Assembly: GCA_964057225.1 (NCBI GenBank)
Contig: OZ059895.1
Span: 21,338,688 to 21,402,687, forward strand
Direction: 5' to 3'
From: Auanema rhodensis
Taxonomy: Eukaryota; Nematoda; Chromadorea; Rhabditida; Rhabditidae
Length of the DNA: 64,000 nt
In this document: in pieces, positions 1-10,500 of the stretch
Layout: each line of letters starts with the position of its first letter
Position numbering within the stretch: the first letter of the stretch is position 1
The notes under the pieces: model-generated
Databases searched by the model: none
The model's input: only the letters and a program-made list of their open reading frames with translations
Told to the model about the DNA's origin: nothing
Translations under genes and position numbers: made by a program

Positions 1-10
1 CTTTGCCTTG

Positions 11-24
11 AAAAAAGGAATCTA
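11..24. repeat. Variable A-run, the main source of length and subtype variation
   Basis: Directly after ctttgccttg each unit has an A-run. In S units it is six A followed by GGAATCTA. In P units it runs on as roughly 8 to 11 A followed by TCTG. Others read gaagaaag, gataaaagg, gagaaaagg or gaaaaacgg. Run-length changes here explain most 350/351/352-bp differences between units, as expected for homopolymer slippage, although sequencing or assembly error in the run is an alternative. Confidence 0.9.
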
Positions 25-54
25 AAAACATCTACTTTTTGCTAAATTTTTTTG

Positions 55-75
55 AAATTTTTCGAAAAAATTTTT
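55..75. repeat. TTTTTCGAAAAA palindrome between AAATTTTT direct repeats
   Basis: A perfect 12-base palindrome, TTTTTCGAAAAA, occupies 58-69. It lies between two copies of AAATTTTT (55-62 and 68-75) spaced 13 bases apart. Loss of exactly one spacing produces the 338-bp units seen at 6663, 9106, 10847 and 11886. The phased A and T runs here are of the kind that bends DNA; bending is inferred. Confidence 0.85.
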
Positions 76-96
76 GTCAAAATGTTTTTGGAAGCA

Positions 97-129
97 ATGT
101 TGAGTGTACATGGAAACTCAACATACACT
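97..129. other. Inverted repeat ATGTTGAGT / ACTCAACAT with an alternative pairing
   Basis: A perfect 9-base inverted repeat pairs 97-105 with 116-124 across a 10-base spacer. A second, mutually exclusive pairing joins AGTGTA (103-108) with TACACT (124-129). The palindrome TGTACA (105-110) overlaps both. The block is nearly invariant through the array; the recurrent exception is gaaagtac replacing gagtgtac (units at 7703, 9444, 13978, 14329), which breaks the last bases of the left arm. It could extrude as a hairpin or be a dyadic protein site; neither is shown. Confidence 0.8.
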
Positions 130-167
130 AATGCATCATTTTTCAAACGATCATAACTAATTTTTGT

Positions 168-184
168 ATTGAGCGTTTCTCAAT
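168..184. other. Short dyad ATTGAG / CTCAAT, polymorphic left arm
   Basis: ATTGAG (168-173) and CTCAAT (179-184) form a perfect 6-base stem with a cgttt spacer. The left arm is one of the most variable places in the monomer: ATTGAG, ATTAAG, ATCAAG, ATTAAT and ACTGAG all occur. ATTAAG is common in the right-hand S zone. This dyad therefore shows no sign of being conserved as a structure, unlike the hairpin at 208-258. Confidence 0.75.
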
Positions 185-194
185 GTAGAATAGT

Positions 195-205
195 GCATTC
201 GATGC
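195..205. other. Short dyad GCAT-tcg-ATGC
   Basis: A four-base stem with a three-base spacer, adjoining the longer hairpin that begins three bases further on. It is nearly invariant. A Q-type change (A186) and occasional changes such as gtatagcg (units 33975 and 35027) lie just outside or at its edge. It is listed because it adds to the run of dyads in the second half of the monomer. Confidence 0.6.
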
Positions 206-207
206 GG

Positions 208-258
208 ATTTTTAAGCTGCGTCGATCTGTATTATCAGATTTGCGCTAGCTTAAAAAT
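208..258. other. 51-base imperfect hairpin with polymorphic 6-base loop
   Basis: ATTTTTAAGCT (208-218) is the exact reverse complement of AGCTTAAAAAT (248-258). Inward, GCG (219-221) pairs with CGC (244-246) across a one-base bulge (T247). A 3x3 internal mismatch follows, then ATCTG (225-229) pairs with CAGAT (236-240) around the loop TGTTAT (230-235). That gives 19 paired positions. The three commonest variants in this segment, T230G, G231A and A234T, all lie in the loop. Arm changes are less common: A253G (units at 1053, 2806, 3156 and 50116), A214G (3156, 14329), G249A (7703, 9444) and G249C (61699-63453). Confidence 0.85.
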
Positions 259-266
259 GCACCGAG

Positions 267-297
267 ATATCAACTGATATAAGTTCACACTTATATC
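267..297. other. Two overlapping dyads sharing TGATAT/GATATAAG
   Basis: ATATCA (267-272) and TGATAT (275-280) form a six-base dyad with a two-base spacer. GATATAAG (276-283) and CTTATATC (290-297) form an eight-base dyad with spacer ttcaca. Because both use 276-280 they cannot form together. P-type units carry T294C, which breaks one pair of the second stem. Rarer variants there are cttatgtcc (36430, 37483), cttagatcc (49064), gatgtaag (51520, 52222), gatatatg (35728, 36781, 45554) and ataaggtca (38184, 40991, 41693). Confidence 0.8.
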
Positions 298-316
298 CTC
301 GATTTTCACCCTGAAG

Positions 317-324
317 AATTAATT
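317..324. other. AATTAATT palindrome
   Basis: An eight-base palindrome in almost every unit. A321C changes it to gaattcatt in the units at 61699 and 62752, creating an EcoRI-type GAATTC; this tags a three-unit duplication. In 46256 and 46958, gaattaatg ends the palindrome one base early. Confidence 0.7.
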
Positions 325-2103
325 TTTTCGTTGAATAACATTGTCCATCGTCTTTGCCTTGAAGAAAGAATCTGAAAACATCTACTTTTTGCTAAATTAT
401 TTTGAAATTTTTCGAAAAAAGTTTTGTCAAAATGTTTTTGGAAGCAATGTTGAGTGTACATGGAAACTCAACATACACTAATGCATCATTTTTCAAACGA
501 TCATAACTAATTTTTGTATTGAGCGTTTCTCAATGTAGTATAGTGCATTCGATGCGGATTTTTAAGCTGCGTCGATCTGTGTTATCAGATTTGCGCTAGC
601 TTAAAAATGCACCGAGATATCAACTGATATAAGTTCACACTTATATCCTCGATTTTCACCCTGAAGAATTAATTTTTTCGTTGAATAACCTTGTCCATCG
701 TCTTTGCCTTGAAAAAAAAAATCTGAAAACATCTACTTTTTGCTAAATTATTTTGAAATTTTTCGAAAAAATTTTTGTCAAAATGTTTTTGGAAGCAATG
801 TTGAGTGTACATGGAAACTCAACATACACTAATGCATCATTTTTCAAACGATCATAACTAATTTTTGTATTAATCGTTTCTCAATGTAGTATAGTGCATT
901 CGATGCGGATTTTTAAGCTGCGTCGATCTGTATTATCAGATTTGCGCTAGCTTAAAAATGCACCGAGATATCAACTGATATAAGTTCACACTTATATCCT
1001 CGATTTTCACCCTGAAGAATTAATTTTTTCGTTGAATAACATTGTCCATCGTCTTTGCCTTGAAGAAAGAATCTGAAAACATCTACTTTTTGCTAAATTA
1101 TTTTGAAATTTTTCGAAAAAATTTTTGTCAAAATGTTTTTGGAAGCAATGTTGAGTGTACATGGAAACTCAACATACACTAATGCATCATTTTTCAAACG
1201 ATCATAACTAATTTTTGTATTGAGCGTTTCTCAATGTAGTATAGTGCATTCGATGCGAATTTTTAAGCTGCGTCGATCTGTGTTATCAGATTTGCGCTAG
1301 CTTGAAAATGCACCGAGATATCAACTGATATAAGTTCACACTTATATCCTCGATTTTCACCCTGAAGAATTAATTTTTTCGTTGAATAACATTGTCCATC
1401 GTCTTTGCCTTGAAAAAAGGAATCTAAAAACATCTACTTTTTGCTAAATTTTTTTGAAATTTTTCGAAAAAATTTTTGTCAAAATGTTTTTGGAAGCAAT
1501 GTTGAGTGTACATGGAAACTCAACATACACTAATGCATCATTTTTCAAACGATCATAACTAATTTTTGTATTGAGCGTTTCTCAATGTAGAATAGTGCAT
1601 TCGATGCGGATTTTTAAGCTGCGTCGATCTGTATTATCAGATTTGCGCTAGCTTAAAAATGCACCGAGATATCAACTGATATAAGTTCACACTTATATCC
1701 TCGATTTTCACCCTGAAGAATTAATTTTTTCGTTGAATAACATTGTCCATCGTCTTTGCCTTGAAGAAAGAATCTGAAAACATCTACTTTTTGCTAAATT
1801 ATTTTGAAATTTTTCGAAAAAAGTTTTGTCAAAATGTTTTTGGAAGCAATGTTGAGTGTACATGGAAACTCAACATACACTAATGCATCATTTTTCAAAC
1901 GATCATAACTAATTTTTGTATTGAGCGTTTCTCAATGTAGTATAGTGCATTCGATGCGGATTTTTAAGCTGCGTCGATCTGTGTTATCAGATTTGCGCTA
2001 GCTTAAAAATGCACCGAGATATCAACTGATATAAGTTCACACTTATATCCTCGATTTTCACCCTGAAGAATTAATTTTTTCGTTGAATAACCTTGTCCAT
2101 CGT

Positions 2104-2454
2104 CTTTGCCTTGAAAAAAAAAATCTGAAAACATCTACTTTTTGCTAAATTATTTTGAAATTTTTCGAAAAAATTTTTGTCAAAATGTTTTTGGAAGCAA
2201 TGTTGAGTGTACATGGAAACTCAACATACACTAATGCATCATTTTTCAAACGATCATAACTAATTTTTGTATTGAGCGTTTCTCAATGTAGTATAGTGCA
2301 TTCGATGCGGATTTTTAAGCTGCGTCGATCTGTGTTATCAGATTTGCGCTAGCTTAAAAATGCACCGAGATATCAACTGATATAAGTTCACACTTATATC
2401 CTCGATTTTCACCCTGAAGAATTAATTTTTTCGTTGAATAACCTTGTCCATCGT
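2104..2454. repeat. Hybrid unit: 5' half type 3, 3' half type 2
   Basis: It starts like the type-3 units at 702 and 2455 (ten A, TCTG, normal ttttt at 71-75). From unit position about 168 on it carries the type-2 bases: ATTGAGCG, G231 and the rare aaccttg end. A crossover between type 3 and type 2 one unit out of register would produce exactly this unit and lengthen the block by one monomer. Confidence 0.8.
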
Positions 2455-3155
2455 CTTTGCCTTGAAAAAAAAAATCTGAAAACATCTACTTTTTGCTAAA
2501 TTATTTTGAAATTTTTCGAAAAAATTTTTGTCAAAATGTTTTTGGAAGCAATGTTGAGTGTACATGGAAACTCAACATACACTAATGCATCATTTTTCAA
2601 ACGATCATAACTAATTTTTGTATTAATCGTTTCTCAATGTAGTATAGTGCATTCGATGCGGATTTTTAAGCTGCGTCGATCTGTATTATCAGATTTGCGC
2701 TAGCTTAAAAATGCACCGAGATATCAACTGATATAAGTTCACACTTATATCCTCGATTTTCACCCTGAAGAATTAATTTTTTCGTTGAATAACATTGTCC
2801 ATCGTCTTTGCCTTGAAGAAAGAATCTGAAAACATCTACTTTTTGCTAAATTATTTTGAAATTTTTCGAAAAAATTTTTGTCAAAATGTTTTTGGAAGCA
2901 ATGTTGAGTGTACATGGAAACTCAACATACACTAATGCATCATTTTTCAAACGATCATAACTAATTTTTGTATTGAGCGTTTCTCAATGTAGTATAGTGC
3001 ATTCGATGCGAATTTTTAAGCTGCGTCGATCTGTGTTATCAGATTTGCGCTAGCTTGAAAATGCACCGAGATATCAACTGATATAAGTTCACACTTATAT
3101 CCTCGATTTTCACCCTGAAGAATTAATTTTTTCGTTGAATAACATTGTCCATCGT

Positions 3156-3506
3156 CTTTGCCTTGAAAAAAGGAATCTAAAAACATCTACTTTTTGCTAA
3201 ATTTTTTTGAAATTTTTCGAAAAAATTTTTGTCAAAATGTTTTTGGAAGCAATGTTGAGTGTACATGGAAACTCAACATACACTAATGCATCATTTTTCA
3301 AACGATCATAACTAATTTTTGTATTAAGCGTTTCTCAATGTAGTATAGTGCATTCGATGCGGATTTTTGAGCTGCGTCGATCTGTGTTATCAGATTTGCG
3401 CTAGCTTGAAAATGCACCGAGATATCAACTGATATAAGTTCACACTTATATCCTCGATTTTCACCCTGAAGAATTAATTTTTTCGTTGAATAACATTGTC
3501 CATCGT
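3156..3506. repeat. Edge unit of the left block, composite
   Basis: It has the type-1 start (GG and T-run at 47-53) but ATTAAGCG, G at 214 (tttttgagc) and G at 253. Its right end joins the first P-type unit at 3507. Both hairpin arm changes (A214G, A253G) leave G-T oppositions instead of A-T pairs, so the large hairpin is weakened here. A chance antisense frame of 79 codons begins in this unit and is not considered a gene. Confidence 0.7.
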
Positions 3507-6500
3507 CTTTGCCTTGAAAAAAGGAATCTAAAAACATATACTTTTTGCTAAATTATTCTGAAATTTTTCGAAAAAATTTTTGTCAAAATGTTTTTGGAAG
3601 CAATGTTGAGTGTACATGGAAACTCAACATACACTAATGCATCATTTTGCAAACGATCATAACTAATTTCTGTATTGAGCGTTTCTCAATGTAGTATAGT
3701 GCATTCGATGCGGATTTTTAAGCTGCGTCGATCTGTGTTTTCAGATTTGCGCTAGCTTAAAAATGCACCGAGATATCAACTGATATAAGTTCACACTTAC
3801 ATCCTCGATTTTCACCCTGAAGAATTAATTTTTCCGTTGAATAACATTGTCCATCGTCTTTGCCTTGAAAAAAAAATCTGAAAACATCTACTTTTTGCTA
3901 AATTATTTTGAAATTTTTCGAAAAAATTTTTGTCAAAATGTTTTTGGAAGCAATGTTGAGTGTACATGGAAACTCAACATACACTAATGCATCATTTTGC
4001 AAACGATCATAACTAATTTCTGTATTGAGCGTTTCTCAATGTAGTATAGTGCATTCGATGCGAATTTTTAAGCTGCGTCGATCTGTGTTATCAGATTTGC
4101 GCTAGCTTGTAAATGCACCGAGATATCAACTGATATAAGTTCACACTTATATCCTCGATTTTCACCCTGAAGAATTAATTTTTTCGTTGAATAACATTGT
4201 CCATCGTCTTTGCCTTGAAAAAAGGAATCTAAAAACATCTACTTTTTGCTAAATTATTCTGAAATTTTTCGAAAAAATTTTTGTCAAAATGTTTTTGGAA
4301 GCAATGTTGAGTGTACATGGAAACTCAACATACACTAATGCATCATTTTGCAAACGATCATAACTAATTTCTGTATTGAGCGTTTCTCAATGTAGTATAG
4401 TGCATTCGATGCGGATTTTTAAGCTGCGTCGATCTGTGTTTTCAGATTTGCGCTAGCTTAAAAATGCACCGAGATATCAACTGATATAAGTTCACACTTA
4501 CATCCTCGATTTTCACCCTGAAGAATTAATTTTTCCGTTGAATAACATTGTCCATCGTCTTTGCCTTGAAAAAAAAATCTGAAAACATCTACTTTTTGCT
4601 AAATTATTTTGAAATTTTTCGAAAAAATTTTTGTCAAAATGTTTTTGGAAGCAATGTTGAGTGTACATGGAAACTCAACATACACTAATGCATCATTTTG
4701 CAAACGATCATAACTAATTTCTGTATTGAGCGTTTCTCAATGTAGTATAGTGCATTCGATGCGGATTTTTAAGCTGCGTCGATCTGTGTTTTCAGATTTG
4801 CGCTAGCTTAAAAATGCACCGAGATATCAACTTATATAAGTTCACACTTACATCCTCGATTTTCACCCTGAAGAATTAATTTTTCCGTTGAATAACATTG
4901 TCCATCGTCTTTGCCTTGAAAAAAAAAATCTGAAAACATCTACTTTTTGCTAAATTATTTTGAAATTTTTCGAAAAAATTTTTGTCAAAATGTTTTTGGA
5001 AGCAATGTTGAGTGTACATGGAAACTCAACATACACTAATGCATCATTTTTCAAACGATCATAACTAATTTTTGTATTGAGCGTTTCTCAATGTAGTATA
5101 GTGCATTCGATGCGGATTTTTAAGCTGCGTCGATCTGTGTTATCAGATTTGCGCTAGCTTAAAAATGCACCGAGATATCAACTGATATAAGTTCACACTT
5201 ATATCCTCGATTTTCACCCTGAAGAATTAATTTTTTCGTTGAATAACAATGTCCATCGTCTTTGCCTTGAAAAAAAAAATCTGAAAACATCTACTTTTTG
5301 CTAAATTATTTTGAAATTTTTCGAAAAAATTTTTGTCAAAATGTTTTTGGAAGCAATGTTGAGTGTACATGGAAACTCAACATACACTAATGCATCATTT
5401 TTCAAACGATTATAACTAATTTTTGTATTGAGCGTTTCTCAATGTAGTATAGTGCATTCGATGCGGATTTTTAAGCTGCGTCGATCTGTGTTATCAGATT
5501 TGCGCTAGCTTAAAAATGCACCAAGATATCAACTGATATAAGTTCACACTTATATCCTCGATTTTCACCCTGAAGAATTAATTTTTTCGTTGAATAACAT
5601 TGTCCATCGTCTTTGCCTTGAAAAAAAAATCTGAAAACATCTACTTTTTGCTAAATTATTTTGAAATTTTTCGAAAAAATTTTTGTCAAAATGTTTTTGG
5701 AAGCAATGTTGAGTGTACATGGAAACTCAACATACACTAATGCATCATTTTGCAAACGATCATAACTAATTTCTGTATTGAGCGTTTTTCAATGTAGTAT
5801 AGTGCATTCGATGCGGATTTTTAAGCTGCGTCGATCTGTGTTTTCAGATTTGCGCTAGCTTAAAAATGCACCGAGATATCAACCGATATAAGTTCACACT
5901 TACATCCTCGATTTTCACCCTGAAGAATTAATTTTTCCGTTGAATAACATTGTCCATCGTCTTTGCCTTGAAAAAAAAAATCTGAAAACATCTACTTTTT
6001 GCTAAATTATTTTGAAATTTTTCGAAAAAATTTTTGTCAAAATGTTTTTGGAAGCAATGTTGAGTGTACATGGAAACTCAACATACACTAATGCATCATT
6101 TTGCAAACGATCATAACTAATTTCTGTATTGAGCGTTTCTCAATGTAGTATAGTGCATTCGATGCGGATTTTTAAGCTGCGTCGATCTGTGTTTTCAGAT
6201 TTGCGCTAGCTTAAAAATGCACCGAGATATCAACTGATATAAGTTCACACTTACATCCTCGATTTTCACCCTGAAGAATTAATTTTTCCGTTGAATAACA
6301 TTGTCCATCGTCTTTGCCTTGAAAAAAAAAATCTGAAAACATCTACTTTTTGCTAAATTATTTTGAAATTTTTCGAAAAAATTTTTGTCAAAATGTTTTT
6401 GGAAGCAATGTTGAGTGTACATGGAAACTCAACATACACTAATGCATCATTTTGCAAACGATCATAACTAATTTCTGTATTGAGCGTTTCTCAATGTAGT

Positions 6501-7351
6501 ATAGTGCATTCGATGCGGATTTTTAAGCTGCGTCGATCTGTGTTTTCAGATTTGCGCTAGCTTAAAAATGCACCGAGATATCAACTGATATAAGTTCACA
6601 CTTACATCCTCGATTTTCACCCTGAAGAATTAATTTTTCCGTTGAATAACATTGTCCATCGTCTTTGCCTTGAAAAAAAAAATCTGAAAACATCTACTTT
6701 TTGTTAAATTATTTTGAAATTTTTGTCAAAATGTTTTTGGAAGCAATGTTGAGTGTACATGGAAACTCAACATACACTAATGCATCATTTTGCAAACGAT
6801 CATAACTAATTTCTGTATTGAGCGTTTCTCAATGTAGTATAGTGCATTCGATGCGGATTTTTAAGCTGCGTCGATCTGTGTTTTCAGATTTGCGCTAGCT
6901 TAAAAATGCACCGAGATATCAACTGATATAAGTTCACACTTACATCCTCGATTTTCACCCTGAAGAATTAATTTTTCCGTTGAATAACATTGTCCATCGT
7001 CTTTGCCTTGAAAAAAAAAATCTGAAAACATCTACTTTTTGCTAAATTATTTTGAAATTTTTCGAAAAAATTTTTGTCAAAATGTTTTTGGAAGCAATGT
7101 TGAGTGTACATGGAAACTCAACATACACTAATGCATCATTTTTCAAACGATCATAACTAATTTTTGTATTGAGCGTTTCTCAATGTAGTATAGTGCATTC
7201 GATGCGGATTTTTAAGCTGCGTCGATCTGTGTTATCAGATTTGCGCTAGCTTAAAAATGCACCAAGATATCAACTGATATAAGTTCACACTTATATCCTC
7301 GATTTTCACCCTGAAGAATTAATTTTTTCGTTGAATAACATTGTCCATCGT
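3507..7351. repeat. Mixed block, mostly P-type units (units 11-21)
   Basis: Eleven units starting at 3507, 3858, 4208, 4559, 4909, 5260, 5611, 5961, 6312, 6663 and 7001. P alleles (ttttgc, ttctgta, gttttcag, cttacatcc, tttttccg) first appear at 3507 and become the majority. The units at 3507 and 4208 share GG, attctg and P alleles, 701 bp apart, and are followed by similar units, which suggests a local two-unit duplication. Units at 4909, 5260 and 7001 carry S alleles at most tag sites. No sequence other than the satellite is present. Confidence 0.8.
6663..7000. repeat. 338-bp deletion unit, copy 1
   Basis: Thirteen bases are missing between the two AAATTTTT repeats (unit positions 55-75), so gaaattttt runs straight into gtcaaaatg and the CG-centred palindrome is lost. 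It also has gttaaatt in place of gctaaatt. Otherwise it is an ordinary P-type unit. Confidence 0.9.
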
Positions 7352-7551
7352 CTTTGCCTTGAAAAAAAAAATCTGAAAACATCTACTTTTTGCTTAATTA
7401 TTTTGAAATTTTTCGAAAAAATTTTTGTCAAAATGTTTTTGGAAGCAATGTTGAGTGTACATGGAAACTCAACATACACTAATGCATCATTTTTCAAACG
7501 ATCATAACTAATTTTTGTATCAAGCGTTTCTCAATGTAGTATAGTGCATTC
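7001..7551. repeat. Segment shared with 12574-13124 (5573 bp apart)
   Basis: The S-like unit with caccaag at 7001 and the first half of the next unit, with the rare gcttaatt and gtatcaagcg, recur at 12574 and 12925. A chance antisense frame is identical at both places (7306-7497 and 12879-13070). After unit position ~230 of the second unit the copies separate: here gttttcag and cttacatcc, there gttatcag and cttatatcc. Confidence 0.8.
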
Positions 7552-10500
7552 GATGCGGATTTTTAAGCTGCGTCGATCTGTGTTTTCAGATTTGCGCTAG
7601 CTTAAAAATGCACCGAGATATCAACTGATATAAGTTCACACTTACATCCTCGATTTTCACCCTGAAGAATTAATTTTTCCGTTGAATAACATTGTCCATC
7701 GTCTTTGCCTTGAAAAAAAAATCTGAAAACATCTACTTTTTGCTAAATTATTTTGAAATTTTTCGAAAAAATTTTTGTCAAAATGTTTTTGGAAGCAATG
7801 TTGAAAGTACATGGAAACTCAACATACACTAATGCATCATTTTGCAAACGATCATAACTAATTTCTGTATTGAGCGTTTCTCAATGTAGTATAGTGCATT
7901 CGATGCGGATTTTTAAGCTGCGTCGATCTGTGTTATCAGATTTGCGCTAACTTAAAAATGCACCAAGATATCAACTGATATAAGTTCACACTTATATCCT
8001 CGATTTTCACCCTGAAGAATTAATTTTTTCGTTGAATAACATTGTCCATCGTCTTTGCCTTGATAAAAGGAATCTAAAAACATCTACTTTTTGCTAAATT
8101 ATTTTGAAATTTTTTGAAAAAATTTTTGTCAAAATGTTTTTGGAAGCAATGTTGAGTGTACATGGAAACTCAACATACACTAATGCATCATTTTTCAAAC
8201 GATCATAACTAATTTATGAATTAAGCGTTTCTCAATGTAGTATAGTGCATTCGATGCGGATTTTTAAGCTGCGTCGATCTGTGTTATCAGATTTGCGCTA
8301 GCTTAAAAATGCACCGAGATATCAACTGATATAAGTTCACACTTATATCCTCGATTTTCACCCTGAAGAATTAATTTTTTCGTTGAATGACATTGTCCAT
8401 CGTCTTTGCCTTGAGAAAAGGAATCTAAAAACATATACTTTTTGCTAAATTATTCTGAAATTTTTCGAAAAAATTTTTGTCAAAATGTTTTTGGAAGCAA
8501 TGTTGAGTGTACATGGAAACTCAACATACACTAATGCATCATTTTGCAAACGATCATAACTAATTTCTGTATTGAGCGTTTCTCAATGTAGTATAGTGCA
8601 TTCGATGCGGATTTTTAAGCTGCGTCGATCTGTGTTTTCAGATTTGCGCTAGCTTAAAAATGCACCGAGATATCAACTGATATAAGTTCACACTTACATC
8701 CTCGATTTTCACCCTGAAGAATTAATTTTTCCGTTGAATAACATTGTCCATCGTCTTTGCCTTGAAAAAAAAAATCTGAAAACATCTACTTTTTGCTAAA
8801 TTATTTTGAAATTTTTCGAAAAAATTTTTGTCAAAATGTTTTTGGAAGCAATGTTGAGTGTACATGGAAACTCAACATACACTAATGCATCATTTTGCAA
8901 ACGATCATAACTAATTTCTGTATTGAGCGTTTCTCAATGTAGTATAGTGCATTCGATGCGGATTTTTAAGCTGCGTCGATCTGTGTTTTCAGATTTGCGC
9001 TAGCTTAAAAATGCACCGAGATATCAACTGATATAAGTTCACACTTACATCCTCGATTTTCACCCTGAAGAATTAATTTTTCCGTTGAATAACATTGTCC
9101 ATCGTCTTTGCCTTGAAAAAAAAAATCTGAAAACATCTACTTTTTGCTAAATTATTTTGAAATTTTTGTCAAAATGTTTTTGGAAGCAATGTTGAGTGTA
9201 CATGGAAACTCAACATACACTAATGCATCATTTTTCAAACGATCATAACTAATTTTTGTATCAAGCGTTTCTCAATGTAGTATAGTGCATTCGATGCGGA
9301 TTTTTAAGCTGCGTCGATCTGTGTTTTCAGATTTGCGCTAGCTTAAAAATGCACCGAGATATCAACTGATATAAGTTCACACTTACATCCTCGATTTTCA
9401 CCCTGAAGAATTAATTTTTCCGTTGAATAACATTGTCCATCGTCTTTGCCTTGAAAAAAAAATCTGAAAACATCTACTTTTTGCTAAATTATTTTGAAAT
9501 TTTTCGAAAAAATTTTTGTCAAAATGTTTTTGGAAGCAATGTTGAAAGTACATGGAAACTCAACATACACTAATGCATCATTTTGCAAACGATCATAACT
9601 AATTTCTGTATTGAGCGTTTCTCAATGTAGTATAGTGCATTCGATGCGGATTTTTAAGCTGCGTCGATCTGTGTTATCAGATTTGCGCTAACTTAAAAAT
9701 GCACCAAGATATCAACTGATATAAGTTCACACTTATATCCTCGATTTTCACCCTGAAGAATTAATTTTTTCGTTGAATAACATTGTCCATCGTCTTTGCC
9801 TTGATAAAAGGAATCTAAAAACATCTACTTTTTGCTAAATTATTTTGAAATTTTTTGAAAAAATTTTTGTCAAAATGTTTTTGGAAGCAATGTTGAGTGT
9901 ACATGGAAACTCAACATACACTAATGCATCATTTTTCAAACGATCATAACTAATTTATGAATTAAGCGTTTCTCAATGTAGTATAGTGCATTCGATGCGG
10001 ATTTTTAAGCTGCGTCGATCTGTGTTATCAGATTTGCGCTAGCTTAAAAATGCACCGAGATATCAACTGATATAAGTTCACACTTATATCCTCGATTTTC
10101 ACCCTGAAGAATTAATTTTTTCGTTGAATGACATTGTCCATCGTCTTTGCCTTGAGAAAAGGAATCTAAAAACATATACTTTTTGCTAAATTATTCTGAA
10201 ATTTTTCGAAAAAATTTTTGTCAAAATGTTTTTGGAAGCAATGTTGAGTGTACATGGAAACTCAACATACACTAATGCATCATTTTGCAAACGATCATAA
10301 CTAATTTCTGTATTGAGCGTTTCTCAATGTAGTATAGTGCATTCGATGCGGATTTTTAAGCTGCGTCGATCTGTGTTTTCAGATTTGCGCTAGCTTAAAA
10401 ATGCACCGAGATATCAACTGATATAAGTTCACACTTACATCCTCGATTTTCACCCTGAAGAATTAATTTTTCCGTTGAATAACATTGTCCATCGTCTTTG

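Larger units (their letters stand above)
1..351. repeat. Reference monomer (unit 1), S-like subtype
   Basis: This first copy defines the numbering used in the other entries: unit position n equals window position n here. It contains 111 G/C of 351 bases and 12 CpG sites, so CpG is not depleted. Order of elements: A-run (11-16) ending GG, A/T-rich segment with a TTTTTCGAAAAA palindrome (58-69), inverted repeat 97-124, NsiI-type ATGCAT (131-136), small dyads 168-184 and 195-205, a 51-base hairpin (208-258), EcoRV-type GATATC (266-271), overlapping dyads 267-297, and AATTAATT (317-324). Private features of this copy and its duplicate at 1403 are a T-run at 47-53, A at 189 instead of T, and A at 231 in the hairpin loop. 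Confidence 0.95.
1..3506. repeat. Left block: four-unit higher-order repeat, two rounds plus an inserted unit
   Basis: Units 1-10. Unit types run 1-2-3-4, then 1-2-(3/2)-3-4, then a type-1-like unit. Tags: type 1 has GG, a T-run at 47-53 and A189; type 2 has gaagaaag, aaaaaagttttg and an aaccttg end; type 3 has the long A-run, ATTAATCG and A231; type 4 has gaagaaag, gcgaat and gcttgaaaa. Types 1 and 2 recur after 1402 bp, types 3 and 4 after 1753 bp, because one extra unit (2104) was inserted. Gaagaaag units occur nowhere else in the window. Confidence 0.85.

Noticed and set aside
23-42. Resemblance of the catctactttttgc stretch to the Drosophila 359-bp satellite
   Set aside because: The comparison is from memory, short and A/T-rich; the rest of the monomer did not obviously match. 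A database search of the monomer would decide.
195-215. Possible CENP-B box at attcgatgcggattttt
   Set aside because: It has TTCG but lacks the required A and CGGG at the right spacing; the reverse strand has no match either.
275-290. TATA-like gatataag as a promoter
   Set aside because: A short A/T-rich dyad present in every unit; no start site, downstream gene or initiator can be supported.
3298-3537. 79-codon antisense open frame
   Set aside because: It exists only because private bases in units 3156 and 3507 remove stops; no copy elsewhere keeps it, and it runs through the A-run. Chance frame in satellite DNA.
7306-7497. 63-codon antisense frame, identical at 12879-13070
   Set aside because: Identity reflects the duplicated DNA segment, not selection. 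Other units carry stops in the same frame.
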